Of a stretch of DNA of 49,217 nucleotides, positions 1 to 10,789 are shown piece after piece. Below the pieces are notes generated by a model, which worked only from the letters and a program-made list of their open reading frames with translations, did not search any database and was not told the origin of the DNA. Source of the DNA: Minisyncoccota bacterium. GTDB taxonomy: Bacteria; Patescibacteriota; Minisyncoccia; UBA6257; 02-FULL-45-10c. The stretch spans positions 1 through 49,217 of the forward strand of contig JAQURY010000004.1 in assembly GCA_028715395.1 (NCBI GenBank), given 5' to 3'. The position numbers and the translations under genes were made by a program. Every line of letters begins with the position of its first letter. Position 1 is the stretch's first letter.

Positions 1-1
1 A

Positions 2-427
2 AAAATAAAATTAGAAAAAGAATACTCGAAAAATTTATTGAATATTAATGCGGACCTAAATATTATGCGAATGGTTTTACAGAACCTTATTTCTAATGCC
101 GTAAAATATACCACAAAAGGCGGAAGGATAAGCGTTAAAATAAGCAAGGAGGAAAAGAATTTTACCATAGAAGTGTCGAATACCGGTTACGGCATACCGA
201 AAAATCAGCAAGACAAAATATTTACTAAATTATTCAGGGCTGATAATGCAAGAGAGATTGATCCTGAAGGAAATGGATTAGGTCTTTATATAGTCAAATC
301 GATTATTAACAGCGCGGGCGGGAAAATTTGGTTCAATTCCGTGGAAAACGAAACAACGACTTTTTATGTTTCCATTCCTATCCAAGGCATGGAAAAGAAA
401 GAAGGCGTCAAAGGACTGATTCTATAG
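2..427 (+). CDS. Sensor histidine kinase, C-terminal HATPase domain (5' truncated by window)
   Basis: Frame is open to the window start; N-box NLISNAVKYT, G1 NTGYGIP, G2 GNGLGLYIVK motifs. Confidence 0.9.
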   Translation, partial: KIKLEKEYSKNLLNINADLNIMRMVLQNLISNAVKYTTKGGRISVKISKEEKNFTIEVSNTGYGIPKNQQDKIFTKLFRADNAREIDPEGNGLGLYIVKSIINSAGGKIWFNSVENETTTFYVSIPIQGMEKKEGVKGLIL

Positions 428-458
428 CTTGTGAGAGTTATGTGTTAATATAATAAAT

Positions 459-860
459 ATGGATAGTAATCAAAATAAAAAGATTCTTATTGTTGATGAT
501 GAGGATTCCTTTTTGAATGTTTTAGCAGAAAGATTCAAACTGGAAAATTTTGAAGTTTTTACGGAAAAAAACGGCAAGGCCGGTCTTAAAACGGCGCTTA
601 AAAAACATCCCGACATTATTTTGTTGGATATCCTTATGCCCAAGATGGGCGGCTTGGATATGCTTAAAGAATTAAGGGCGGATGTCTGGGGGGAGAAAGC
701 GGTCATTGTTTTGCTTACCAATTTAAATGCTGACGATGAAATAATGAAGGCGGTGGTAAAATATGAGCCGGCTTTTTATCTGGTGAAAACAAGCTGGAAA
801 CTTGATGATGTGGTAAAAAAAGTTAAGCAAGCCGTCGGGTTAATCGATCTTCAAAGCTAA
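459..860 (+). CDS. CheY-like response regulator
   Basis: KKILIVDDEDSF, PDIILLDILMPKMGG receiver motifs. Confidence 0.93.
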   Translation: MDSNQNKKILIVDDEDSFLNVLAERFKLENFEVFTEKNGKAGLKTALKKHPDIILLDILMPKMGGLDMLKELRADVWGEKAVIVLLTNLNADDEIMKAVVKYEPAFYLVKTSWKLDDVVKKVKQAVGLIDLQS

Positions 861-874
861 TATTAATTGCAAAT

Positions 875-1741
875 ATGGTCAATCTGAGAGAAGCGATAAA
901 ATCTGCAGAGCAGAAAAAAGTTGCCATCGGACATTTTAATATTTCCGATCTCGTCGCGTTAAAAGCGATTTTTGAGGCGGCGCAGGAATTGAATGTTCCG
1001 ATAATCATCGGTACCTCCGAAGGAGAGGCAAATTTTGTCGATAGGGAACAGGTTGTAGCTTTGGTGAAAAGCCTGAGGCAAGAACATAACTTTCCTATTT
1101 TTTTGAATTCCGATCATACGCATTCGATCGAGGAGGTCAGGAAAGCGGTGACGGCAGGCTATGACGCGATTTTGTTTGATGCCGGGAAATTGCCTCTTGA
1201 AGAAAATATTAAAAATACGAAAGAAGTAGTCGAATATATCAGATCGGTAAATCCCAATGTGCTGATTGAGGGAGAGCTAGGATATATCGGAGTTTCGTCG
1301 AAAGTTTACGAGGGAATGCCCGAAGGAGTTTCCATTAAGCCGGAAGATTTGACTACGCCTGAACAGGCGGCGCGGTTCGTTAAAGAAACGGGAGTTGATT
1401 TGCTGGCTCCGGCCGTGGGCAATATCCACGGAATTATTGCGGGAGGAAATCCCAAATTGGACATTGAAAAAATCAGAAAAATTCGGGAAGCTGCGGGGGT
1501 GCCGCTGGTTTTGCACGGAGGTTCGGGAATCAGCGACGAGGATTTTTCCGCGGCCATTGATGCGGGAATTTCCATTATACATATAAATACGGAAATTCGC
1601 CTTGCCTGGAGAAAGGGAATTGAAGAAGGATTAAAAGATAATCCGCAGGAAATCGCGCCTTATAAGATTTTGCCTGAAGCTGTTGAGGAGATAAGAAAGG
1701 TGGTGGCGCAGCGCTTGAAATTATTCGATAAGCTGATATAA
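875..1741 (+). CDS. fba: Class II fructose-bisphosphate aldolase
   Basis: NSDHTHS, LEGELG-like VLIEGELGYIG, LVLHGGSGI motifs; 288 aa. Confidence 0.9.
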   Translation: MVNLREAIKSAEQKKVAIGHFNISDLVALKAIFEAAQELNVPIIIGTSEGEANFVDREQVVALVKSLRQEHNFPIFLNSDHTHSIEEVRKAVTAGYDAILFDAGKLPLEENIKNTKEVVEYIRSVNPNVLIEGELGYIGVSSKVYEGMPEGVSIKPEDLTTPEQAARFVKETGVDLLAPAVGNIHGIIAGGNPKLDIEKIRKIREAAGVPLVLHGGSGISDEDFSAAIDAGISIIHINTEIRLAWRKGIEEGLKDNPQEIAPYKILPEAVEEIRKVVAQRLKLFDKLI

Positions 1742-1751
1742 TAAAACACCT

Positions 1752-2459
1752 ATGGAATTACAGGTTCAAAAGAGGGAAATATTGGGTAAGAAAACGAATA
1801 GCTTGCTGAAGCAAGGGCTTGTTCCGGCGGAACTTTACGGAAAGGGGTTAAAGAACCTCCATTTAAGCGTGCCCAAAAAAGATTTCAATAAAGTTTTTAA
1901 AGCTGCCGGAGAAAACACTGTTATTGATTTAATGGTTGAGGGAAAGAAGCATCCGGTTTTAATACACGATGTGGCTTATGATTATTTGAGCGGAGATTTT
2001 ATAAATATTGATTTTTATCAGGTCAGAATGGATGAAAAAATTAAAGTTAAAGTTCCTTTGGAATTTGAAGGCGTGGCGCCGGGCGTAAAAGAAAAGAACG
2101 GAGTATTGGTCAAAGTTTTGCATGAAATTGAAGTTGAAGCTTTGCCGGCTGACATCCCGCATAGTTTTAAAGTTGATTTAACGAAATTAGCCGATATAGG
2201 CCAAAATATCCATATCAGCGATTTAAAAATGGCGTCTTCCGTTAAGCCGGAAATTCCTCTCAATACGGTTGTCGCGACTATTTCCGCCAAGGTTACGGAA
2301 GAAGAAGAGCTGGCGATGCAGCAGGAAGGTGCAGCTAAAGTTGAGGAAGTTAAAGTTGAATCCGAAGAGAAAAAAGCTGAAAGAGAAGCTACAAAGGCTG
2401 CCGCTCCCGCCGAGCAGCAAGCTCCAGCCGCTGAAGCCAAAACTCCTCCCAAAAAATAG
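1752..2459 (+). CDS. rplY: 50S ribosomal protein L25 (CTC family) with Ala/Glu/Lys-rich C-terminal tail
   Basis: L25 N-terminus (KREILGKKTNSLLKQGLVPAELYGKG) and TL5-like second domain. Confidence 0.9.
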   Translation: MELQVQKREILGKKTNSLLKQGLVPAELYGKGLKNLHLSVPKKDFNKVFKAAGENTVIDLMVEGKKHPVLIHDVAYDYLSGDFINIDFYQVRMDEKIKVKVPLEFEGVAPGVKEKNGVLVKVLHEIEVEALPADIPHSFKVDLTKLADIGQNIHISDLKMASSVKPEIPLNTVVATISAKVTEEEELAMQQEGAAKVEEVKVESEEKKAEREATKAAAPAEQQAPAAEAKTPPKK

Positions 2460-2482
2460 TTTTTGTCTGTTATAATAACCAA

Positions 2483-3769
2483 ATGAGGACAACGCCTCGA
2501 ATTTTAATCTTTTTTGGAGCCGTTTTAACGGCAATTGTTTTGTTTGGAGGACTTGTTGCAAATGCGGTGGAAAGCGACGCCCAAAGGGCCGAGCTTGAAA
2601 AGCAGCTGGAACAATTGGAAGCGCAAATAGACGAATATCAGAAAACTGCCGATGAATACCGAAGCCAGGGCAGCACCTTGCAGAAGGATATTAAAAGTTT
2701 GGACAGTAAAATCGCCAAAATTAATCTCCAAATCAAAGCGATAAATCTTACTTTATCCAAATTGGACGGGGAAATAAAAGACACTCAGGGAAAAATTGTC
2801 GTTACGGAAACGGAAATAGAAAAAAACAAAAGGATTTTATCCAATTCTTTGCAGGAAATTTATGAGAGCGACAATCTGGGAATGCTGGAAATACTTTTAA
2901 GCAAGCCGAAATTGTCGGATTTTTTTACGGACGTAAATAATTTGATAGATGTCCAGGACAACATTAAAACCACTTTACAAAAGATAACCGATTTGCGCGT
3001 GGATTTAATCGACAAAAAAGAACAGTTAATCGTTAAAAAAGAAGATGCCGCGTCTTTGAAATTGGCTCAGACTTCCCAAAAAGGTTCTTTGAGCAATACC
3101 AAAAGCGAAAAAGACAATCTGTTGAAGGAAACAAAGGGACAAGAATCAAAATATCAGGAATTGGTAAAAGAAACGCAAAAAACCGCGGCGCAGATAAGGA
3201 GCAGGATTTTCGAAATGCTTGGCGGAGGAGAAATGACTTTTGACGAGGCCTACAAATTTGCGAAATTTGCCGAGCAGGCGACGGGTATCAGAGCGGCTTT
3301 AATTTTAGCGGTGTTGGACAGGGAATCGGCGCTCGGTCAGAACGTCGGGAAATGCAGCTATAAAACGGCGATGCATCCAACAAGAGATATTCCGATATTT
3401 TTGGAATTGTGTTCTAGTTTAAAGTTGAATCCTGATTCAATGATGGTTTCTTGCGCGAACAAAGACGGCGCTTACGGAGGAGCAATGGGACCGGCGCAAT
3501 TTATTCCTTCAACTTGGAATATGTATAAAAACAGAATTGCCGCGGTAACGGGCAGCAATCCGCCTTCGCCGTGGAGAAACGCGGACGCGTTCGTGGCAAC
3601 GGCGCTTTATCTGAAAGACGCGGGAGCGAAAACAAACGAACGGACAGCGGCGGCGAAATATTATTGTGGAGCGAATTGGAATCGTTATGTTTGCACTAGC
3701 GTTTATGGACGAGCGGTTGTTGAGCACGCCAAGCAGTTTCAATCGGATATAGATGTTTTAAACAGCTAA
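2483..3769 (+). CDS. Secreted coiled-coil protein with C-terminal lytic transglycosylase-like domain
   Basis: N-terminal signal/TM, long coiled coil, then DRESALGQN...GGAMGPAQFIPSTWNMY. Confidence 0.75.
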   Translation: MRTTPRILIFFGAVLTAIVLFGGLVANAVESDAQRAELEKQLEQLEAQIDEYQKTADEYRSQGSTLQKDIKSLDSKIAKINLQIKAINLTLSKLDGEIKDTQGKIVVTETEIEKNKRILSNSLQEIYESDNLGMLEILLSKPKLSDFFTDVNNLIDVQDNIKTTLQKITDLRVDLIDKKEQLIVKKEDAASLKLAQTSQKGSLSNTKSEKDNLLKETKGQESKYQELVKETQKTAAQIRSRIFEMLGGGEMTFDEAYKFAKFAEQATGIRAALILAVLDRESALGQNVGKCSYKTAMHPTRDIPIFLELCSSLKLNPDSMMVSCANKDGAYGGAMGPAQFIPSTWNMYKNRIAAVTGSNPPSPWRNADAFVATALYLKDAGAKTNERTAAAKYYCGANWNRYVCTSVYGRAVVEHAKQFQSDIDVLNS

Positions 3770-3775
3770 AACAAA

Positions 3776-5053
3776 ATGAAAAAAAGATTGGGAAATAAAT
3801 TTCGCAAAGAAATTAATTTTATACGTTCTCAATCTTCGTTTTCTTTGGTTGAAATGCTGATTGTTTTGGGATTATTGGCAATATTAGCGGCAGTGGCGGT
3901 TTTTGTTTTAAGGCCGGATCAGGCATTAAAGCAGGCGCGCGACAGCAAGCGCTTGACTGATGTTCAAACTATTAATCAGGCGGTTTCTCTTTATGGATCC
4001 TTCGGAGGTTCTTCTACTGGAAGCGCCAATACGGTTTATGTTTCTCTTCCGGACGACGCTTCTACTACTTGCGCCAGCCATGCCGCTTTGCCGATTCTTC
4101 CGACCGGCTGGGCTTATTCTTGTAAAACAGCTTTAAATTACAGAAATATAGACGGCACGGGCTGGGTGCCGGTGGATTTGTCCACGGCTTCAACTTACGG
4201 AGTGAAAATCGCTTCTTTGCCGGTGGATCCGACGAATACCGCTTCAGGGGGGCTTTATTATACTTATGTTACCGGCGGTTCTTGGGAAATTACGGCCAAA
4301 CTTGAATCGGAAGAAAAACATGATGCAGCCATAAATGATGGCGGAATGTTGCCAGGGGTTTATCAGGTTGGAACACACACAGACCTAACTCCGCCACTTA
4401 GAGATTTAGGTTTGGTCGGATATTGGAATTTTGAAGAAGGCGCGGGCGGAAGCGCCTACGATTCCAGCGGGAATGGAAACAACGGAACATGGGCGGGTAC
4501 GGGATCTCACTATGCTTCAGGAAAAGTAGATACTTATGCTGGACAGTTCAACGGGTCTGATGATTATGTGCAAGCTTTGGACTCAAATACTTTGGACTTG
4601 GCGGGAAGCGCTATGACTTTGTCTGCTTGGGTTTATATAGATACAAATGTCGGGCATCATAACGATATTATCCATAAATACAATTATCAAACAGGGGGAT
4701 ATTTATTAATTACTGAAAGTTCGGCTGAGGGCGGACAAGGATATGGCAGAATTGATAATGGTTCCACCACGAGCAATCTTCAAAGCACACCGGCAATTTC
4801 TTTGGGAACATGGAATCATCTTTTGACTGTATATGACGGGAAAACTTATCTGTTTTATGTAAATGGTATTTCAGCGGGTGCGAATAATTCTCCAGTAAGC
4901 TCAATAAAAGCAACAGCTTTAAATTTTAGAATCGGAGCTTATGTCAGTGGTTTTTATTCGGGATTTTTTGACGGACTGATTGACGATGTCCGTGTTTACA
5001 ACCGCGCTCTTTCTCTTGATGAAATAAGAGCCATTTATAATGCGACGAAATAA
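3776..5053 (+). CDS. Type IV prepilin-like protein with C-terminal LamG/concanavalin-like domain
   Basis: FSLVEMLIVLGLLAILAAVAVFVL class III signal; GLVGYWNFEEGAGGSAYDSSGNGNNGTW LamG; DDVRVYNRALSLDEI. Confidence 0.85.
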   Translation: MKKRLGNKFRKEINFIRSQSSFSLVEMLIVLGLLAILAAVAVFVLRPDQALKQARDSKRLTDVQTINQAVSLYGSFGGSSTGSANTVYVSLPDDASTTCASHAALPILPTGWAYSCKTALNYRNIDGTGWVPVDLSTASTYGVKIASLPVDPTNTASGGLYYTYVTGGSWEITAKLESEEKHDAAINDGGMLPGVYQVGTHTDLTPPLRDLGLVGYWNFEEGAGGSAYDSSGNGNNGTWAGTGSHYASGKVDTYAGQFNGSDDYVQALDSNTLDLAGSAMTLSAWVYIDTNVGHHNDIIHKYNYQTGGYLLITESSAEGGQGYGRIDNGSTTSNLQSTPAISLGTWNHLLTVYDGKTYLFYVNGISAGANNSPVSSIKATALNFRIGAYVSGFYSGFFDGLIDDVRVYNRALSLDEIRAIYNATK

Positions 5054-5063
5054 CAAAAAACTT

Positions 5064-5099
5064 TGTATAGTATATGCTAATATTAGCATATACTATACA
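5064..5099. terminator. Perfect 36-nt palindrome between convergent genes; candidate bidirectional terminator/cruciform
   Basis: TGTATAGTATATGCTAATATTAGCATATACTATACA equals its own reverse complement; A tract upstream and T tract downstream. Confidence 0.6.
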
Positions 5100-5104
5100 G
5101 ATTT

Positions 5105-5839
5105 TTAGGAGGGGGTTTGCTGTTTTTTGAAGGCATTAACGATCGGATCCATATCTCCTTCTAGGATTTTTTCTATATTGTGGAACTTTTTTCCGACTCG
5201 GTGGTCGGTGATGCGATCGTCGGGGAAGTTATAAGTTCTCATTTTTTCGGAACGGTCGGCGGTGCCGATTTGTTCGCGGCGTTCAGCGCCAAGTTTTGCG
5301 AATTCCATGCTTCTTTGGGCTTCGTATATTTTAGAGCGCAGAGCTGTCATGGCGTTTTCTTTGTTTTGAAACTGGGAACGTTCATTTTGAGAGGTAACGA
5401 CAACGCCGGTTGGCCTATGCAGTATTCTCACGCCGGTTTCCACTTTCTGGACATTTTGTCCGCCCGGACCGGAGGAGCGGAAAGTAGTAATTTCCAAATC
5501 GCTATTGTTTATATTAACTTGTTTCGGTTCAACTTCGGGAAGAATTGCGACGGAAATGGTTGAGGTATGAACTCGGCCGGATTTTTCGGTTTTGGGAACC
5601 CGTTGGACGCGATGGACTCCCGATTCGTTTTTTAAATCTTCATAAGCATTTTCTCCTTTTATTTGTGCCATTAAATTTTTATATCCGCCTAGAGTTGTGG
5701 GGCTGGAATCAAGAACGGAAAAACCCCATCCGCGTTTGGCGGCATATTTCTGATACATTCTTACCATTTCGCCGGCGAAAATAGCGGCTTCGTCTCCGCC
5801 CGCCCCGGCTCGTATTTCTAAAATAAGTTTCTGAACCAT
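5105..5839 (-). CDS. prfA: Peptide chain release factor 1, lacking N-terminal domain 1
   Basis: GPGGQNV (GGQ), PKT at the RF1 PxT position (RVQRVPKTEKSGRVHTS); starts directly at LEIRAGAGGDEAA. Confidence 0.9.
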   Translation of the reverse strand: MVQKLILEIRAGAGGDEAAIFAGEMVRMYQKYAAKRGWGFSVLDSSPTTLGGYKNLMAQIKGENAYEDLKNESGVHRVQRVPKTEKSGRVHTSTISVAILPEVEPKQVNINNSDLEITTFRSSGPGGQNVQKVETGVRILHRPTGVVVTSQNERSQFQNKENAMTALRSKIYEAQRSMEFAKLGAERREQIGTADRSEKMRTYNFPDDRITDHRVGKKFHNIEKILEGDMDPIVNAFKKQQTPS

Positions 5840-5907
5840 TTGATAATTTTATTTTAACCCAAATAAAAACCAGTGGCTAACCACCAGCCTTAAATAACTC
5901 AAGCGAG

Positions 5908-6162
5908 TTATTTCTTGTTCTTTTTAACTCTGGCTTTCTTGACGATTTTCGGAGCGGCTTCGGCTTTGGCTCTGCGCGCTTTGAATTTCTCAACTTTACC
6001 GGCGGTATCTATAAGCTTTTCTTTGCCGGTGAAAAAGGGATGGCACTTGGAGCAGATTTCAACCTGGATTTCCGGCTTGGTGGCGCCAGCTTCAAAATGC
6101 GCTCCACAGGCGCATTTAATCTTTGCTTTCGGGAAATATTCGGGATGAATGTCTGGTTTCAT
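5908..6162 (-). CDS. rpmE: 50S ribosomal protein L31
   Basis: [10 protein letters not shown]...[10 protein letters not shown]...[14 protein letters not shown]; start trimmed to MKPDIHP because TATAAT lies just upstream. Confidence 0.93.
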   Translation of the reverse strand: MKPDIHPEYFPKAKIKCACGAHFEAGATKPEIQVEICSKCHPFFTGKEKLIDTAGKVEKFKARRAKAEAAPKIVKKARVKKNKK

Positions 6163-6245
6163 AATAGGAATATTATACACAAGTTATTGAATATATCAAG
6201 TTTGACGCCTCTTATCGGGTTGGGTATTCTTAATACTTAATCGTA

Positions 6246-6275
6246 TTGACATTAGGTTATTTATTCATATATTAT
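6246..6275 (+). promoter_or_regulatory. Candidate rRNA promoter
   Basis: TTGACA followed by TATATT (16 nt) or TATTAT (18 nt), about 420 nt upstream of 16S. Confidence 0.55.
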
Positions 6276-6359
6276 ATATGTAATAAAGATATGGGAAAGA
6301 ACGCACCGCTTAGGGAGAAAAATCAACCTTAAGCCCAAAAGTGAATAATGAGTTTTAGT

Positions 6360-6409
6360 ACATCTGCTCCGATTTCGTTAATTAAAAATAAAGAAGTCGA
6401 AGCAGGTGT
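6360..6409 (+). other. Long hairpin in 16S leader
   Basis: ACATCTGCTCCGA pairs with TCGAAGCAGGTGT (13 positions, one mismatch). Confidence 0.5.
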
Positions 6410-6492
6410 ATTATTTTCACAAAAAATAATACTCGCTCGCTTGATAATTTAATACCGGGAAAATTAGTAATTAGTAAATTACGCAATATCGT

Positions 6493-6510
6493 GTTCGCCA
6501 ATTGGCGAAC
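6493..6510. repeat. 18-nt perfect palindrome in 16S leader
   Basis: GTTCGCCAATTGGCGAAC. Confidence 0.7.
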
Positions 6511-6652
6511 GCGAGTCCAAGAAAAATAATAATACGAACAATAATACGAAAATAATTGAAAGTTTTTTAGTTGTCCCAAATACACAGATTTATCACTAAG
6601 GTCGGACCCAAAATGTGTGGCATAAGATTTATTTTATGCAGAGTCTGTGTTG

Positions 6653-6663
6653 GATCTTTAAAC
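6653..6663 (+). promoter_or_regulatory. Candidate boxA-like antitermination element
   Basis: GATCTTTAAAC compared with rrn boxA GCTCTTTAACA, about 35-40 nt before mature 16S. Confidence 0.35.
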
Positions 6664-6695
6664 CGTAAAAGGTTTAATTTATCTTCAAGATAAAT

Positions 6696-8182
<1,487 letters not shown>

Positions 8183-8327
8183 GAGATTTAAATATCTCAA
8201 AAAAAGTTTATCGCGAGCTTTAAATCGCGGTACCGCCGAAGAAGCGGTTGGGGCAACTAAAAAGTTTTCAATTCGTAAAAAGTTCAAGCTTCCAAAAGAG
8301 GCGGGTTTTTGATATAATTTATTTACA

Positions 8328-8714
8328 ATGGCAAGAATATTATTGGTGGAAGACGAGGTGTTTTTGTCTTCTTTATTAAAAAATCGTTTTCAAAAAGAGG
8401 GATTTGAGGTGGTCTTAGCGCAGACGGGGGATGAGGCTTTGACGGCTTTAAGCGGCGGACAAAAGCCGGATTTGATTTTACTTGATTTGATTTTGCCCGG
8501 TAAGTCCGGTTTTGAGGTTTTGGAAACGATAAAATCCGACCCGCGGGTGACAAAAGTGCCGGTAATGATTATTTCCAATCTGGGGCAGGACAGCGATATT
8601 CAGAAGGGCAAAGAATTGGGGGCGGTTGATTATCTTATAAAAACGAGAGTTTCCATAGATTTTTTGGTGGAAAGAGCGAAGGAATTTTTGAAGCAGTCTC
8701 CAGTCCAGCAATAA
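8328..8714 (+). CDS. CheY-like response regulator (T4P-locus linked)
   Basis: ARILLVEDEVFL, PDLILLDLILPGKSG, PVMIISN motifs. Confidence 0.92.
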   Translation: MARILLVEDEVFLSSLLKNRFQKEGFEVVLAQTGDEALTALSGGQKPDLILLDLILPGKSGFEVLETIKSDPRVTKVPVMIISNLGQDSDIQKGKELGAVDYLIKTRVSIDFLVERAKEFLKQSPVQQ

Positions 8715-8770
8715 GTTATTAACACCTTAAAATTGATAAGCTTCAGCCTAATTTGTTATTATTTAACCAT

Positions 8771-9379
8771 ATGAATACAAAAAACAACCTAAAAGGTTTT
8801 ACGTTAGTCGAGCTATTAATCGTTATCGGTATTTTGGCGGTGTTGTCCACCGTTGTTGTGCTGGTGCTTAATCCTTCTCAGCTTTTCGCGCAGGCTCGCG
8901 ATTCGCAAAGAATTTCTGATTTAAGTTCCTTGAACAGCGCAATTTCTTTTTATCTTTCCACTGCCTCTACGACAGTAATGGATGGAAACGGAGGAGCTTG
9001 CACGACAAAGTGTTGGGCTACACCAAATACGGCTCCCAACAGTTCGGCTAATTGTGGAGGAAGATATACTACTGGCGCTGCAATGTCTGGAGCTTCGGCT
9101 ACCAGAACCCCGGGACCAACAGGTTGGGTTCCGATAGATTTAAGAAATGCCACAGGCGGTTCTCCTCTTTCATCGTTGCCGGTTGATCCGACAAATACGG
9201 GAGTAACTAATCTTTTCTATTCGTATGCTTGCGACGAAACAAACAAAACTTATGAGCTTGATGCCAATATGGAAAGCACTCGTTATGCCAGCGGCGGTTC
9301 GGATGACAAAGAGGCATATGACGGAGGAGGATCAACGACAATTTACGAAATAGGAACAGATCCCGGATTGGATTTGTAA
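8771..9379 (+). CDS. Type IV prepilin
   Basis: GFTLVELLIVIGILAVLSTVVVLVLNPSQLFAQARDSQR; start moved to MNTKNN. Confidence 0.88.
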   Translation: MNTKNNLKGFTLVELLIVIGILAVLSTVVVLVLNPSQLFAQARDSQRISDLSSLNSAISFYLSTASTTVMDGNGGACTTKCWATPNTAPNSSANCGGRYTTGAAMSGASATRTPGPTGWVPIDLRNATGGSPLSSLPVDPTNTGVTNLFYSYACDETNKTYELDANMESTRYASGGSDDKEAYDGGGSTTIYEIGTDPGLDL

Positions 9380-9390
9380 AATAAAAGGAA

Positions 9391-9416
9391 AACCCCGATA
9401 TTAGTCGGGGTTTTTT
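9391..9416 (+). terminator. Rho-independent terminator
   Basis: CCCCGATATTAGTCGGGG + T6. Confidence 0.85.
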
Positions 9417-9482
9417 GTTTGCTTATAAATATTAACATTTAGGGATTATCTATTTGTTTAAAATTTGCTATTATATATATAA

Positions 9483-10100
9483 ATGGAGTTTTCAAATAAA
9501 CAGCGGAACAGGGGATTTACCTTGGTAGAATTATTGATTGTTATCGGACTTTTGGCGATTTTAACAACGGTGACTATTTTGGTTTTGAATCCGGTCCAGC
9601 TTTTCGCGCAGGCGCGCGATGCAACGAGATTGTCCGATTTGGATACTATCAACAGCGCGCTGGCGTATTATTTATCGACGGCGTCTTCAACGACGGTGGA
9701 TTTGGATGCGGCGGTCGCGAATGGCTGCACGACTTATTGTTTTACTCATGTTGCGGAAGCGACAGCCGGTTCAAATTGTGGAAGCCGCCATGCCGCTCTT
9801 GGAAAAGAAACAGAATTGAATTCTTCTGACAGAGACGTTGACGGCACGGGCTGGATTCCGGTGGATATCAGAAATTCCACAGGAGGTCCGCCGATTTCAA
9901 ATTATCCGGTTGATCCATCCAGCACATCTTCATATTTTTATGATTACACCTGCGATAACAGCAATTTTACTTATGAGTTAGATGCCAACATGGAGAGTGT
10001 TCGTTATGCCTATCAGGGATCTGATGATGTAGAGTCAACCGACGGCGGAAACTCCGCTACTATATATGAGGTAGGAACCGATCCTGGTTTGGATTTATAA
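9483..10100 (+). CDS. Type IV prepilin (tandem paralog of 8771 gene)
   Basis: GFTLVELLIVIGLLAILTTVTILVLNPVQLFAQARDATR; shared C-terminus YE(I/V)GTDPGLDL. Confidence 0.88.
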   Translation: MEFSNKQRNRGFTLVELLIVIGLLAILTTVTILVLNPVQLFAQARDATRLSDLDTINSALAYYLSTASSTTVDLDAAVANGCTTYCFTHVAEATAGSNCGSRHAALGKETELNSSDRDVDGTGWIPVDIRNSTGGPPISNYPVDPSSTSSYFYDYTCDNSNFTYELDANMESVRYAYQGSDDVESTDGGNSATIYEVGTDPGLDL

Positions 10101-10114
10101 AATTAAATAAGAAG

Positions 10115-10139
10115 GCCCCGATGAATGTCGGGGTTTTTT
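10115..10139 (+). terminator. Rho-independent terminator
   Basis: CCCCGATGAATGTCGGGG + T6. Confidence 0.85.
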
Positions 10140-10168
10140 GTTTAAGCGACGGATGTTATAATTTTAAT

Positions 10169-10780
10169 ATGTTAAGCATGCAGTTTGATGATTATTTAAG
10201 GCTGGGAATTGCGGCGGGATTGTTCGCGTTTCAGATTTTTTTATGGAAATCGGAGGTTTCGGAAAAGAAGCGGAAGTGTATTTTTAAAATTTTGTTTTTT
10301 GGGGCTATCGCGGCGGTTTTCGGATATTGTTTGTATATTTCAATTACGCAATATTCGGTATGGGCGGACGGGTTTTACAGTTATTTGCCGCCCACTGTTA
10401 ATCCTCTAAATCACTTTATTCCTTATATTCTGATTCATTACTGGGCAACTTTTTTAATTTCTTTGATTTTGGGAGTTTTGGGATTTTATTCCGCAAATTA
10501 TGCGAACAAAAAGTATGGAGAAAGGTTTTTTGAACCCGAAGAGCCGTTCCTGATATTAACCGCGATTTTTTTGACCGGCCATCCGGCCTGGATAGCTTTC
10601 GTAATTTTGCTGTTATTGGCGGCGCTTTTATTTTCCGTTTTAAATTCCATAAAAAGGAGAGGGGAACGCTTTTCTTTATATTGGCTTTGGCTACCATTGG
10701 CTTTTTTCACTATAATAATAAGTAGCTGGCTGTTTGTTAATTTTCAGTGGCTTTCAGTGCTTAAATTGGGGACTATTTAA
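10169..10780 (+). CDS. Multi-spanning membrane protein in T4P locus (possible degenerate prepilin-peptidase-like)
   Basis: Start MLSMQFDD 6 nt after TATAAT; several TM segments; lies between pilin and pilB. Confidence 0.6.
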   Translation: MLSMQFDDYLRLGIAAGLFAFQIFLWKSEVSEKKRKCIFKILFFGAIAAVFGYCLYISITQYSVWADGFYSYLPPTVNPLNHFIPYILIHYWATFLISLILGVLGFYSANYANKKYGERFFEPEEPFLILTAIFLTGHPAWIAFVILLLLAALLFSVLNSIKRRGERFSLYWLWLPLAFFTIIISSWLFVNFQWLSVLKLGTI

Positions 10781-10789
10781 TCGGTAAAC

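Noticed and set aside
2018-2561. Minus-strand Ser/Ala/Phe-rich ORFs over rplY
   Set aside because: Antisense of the low-complexity L25 tail.
6382-6585. 67-aa minus-strand ORF upstream of 16S
   Set aside because: Low-complexity Tyr/Phe-rich translation of the AT-rich rRNA leader; no start signal or family resemblance.
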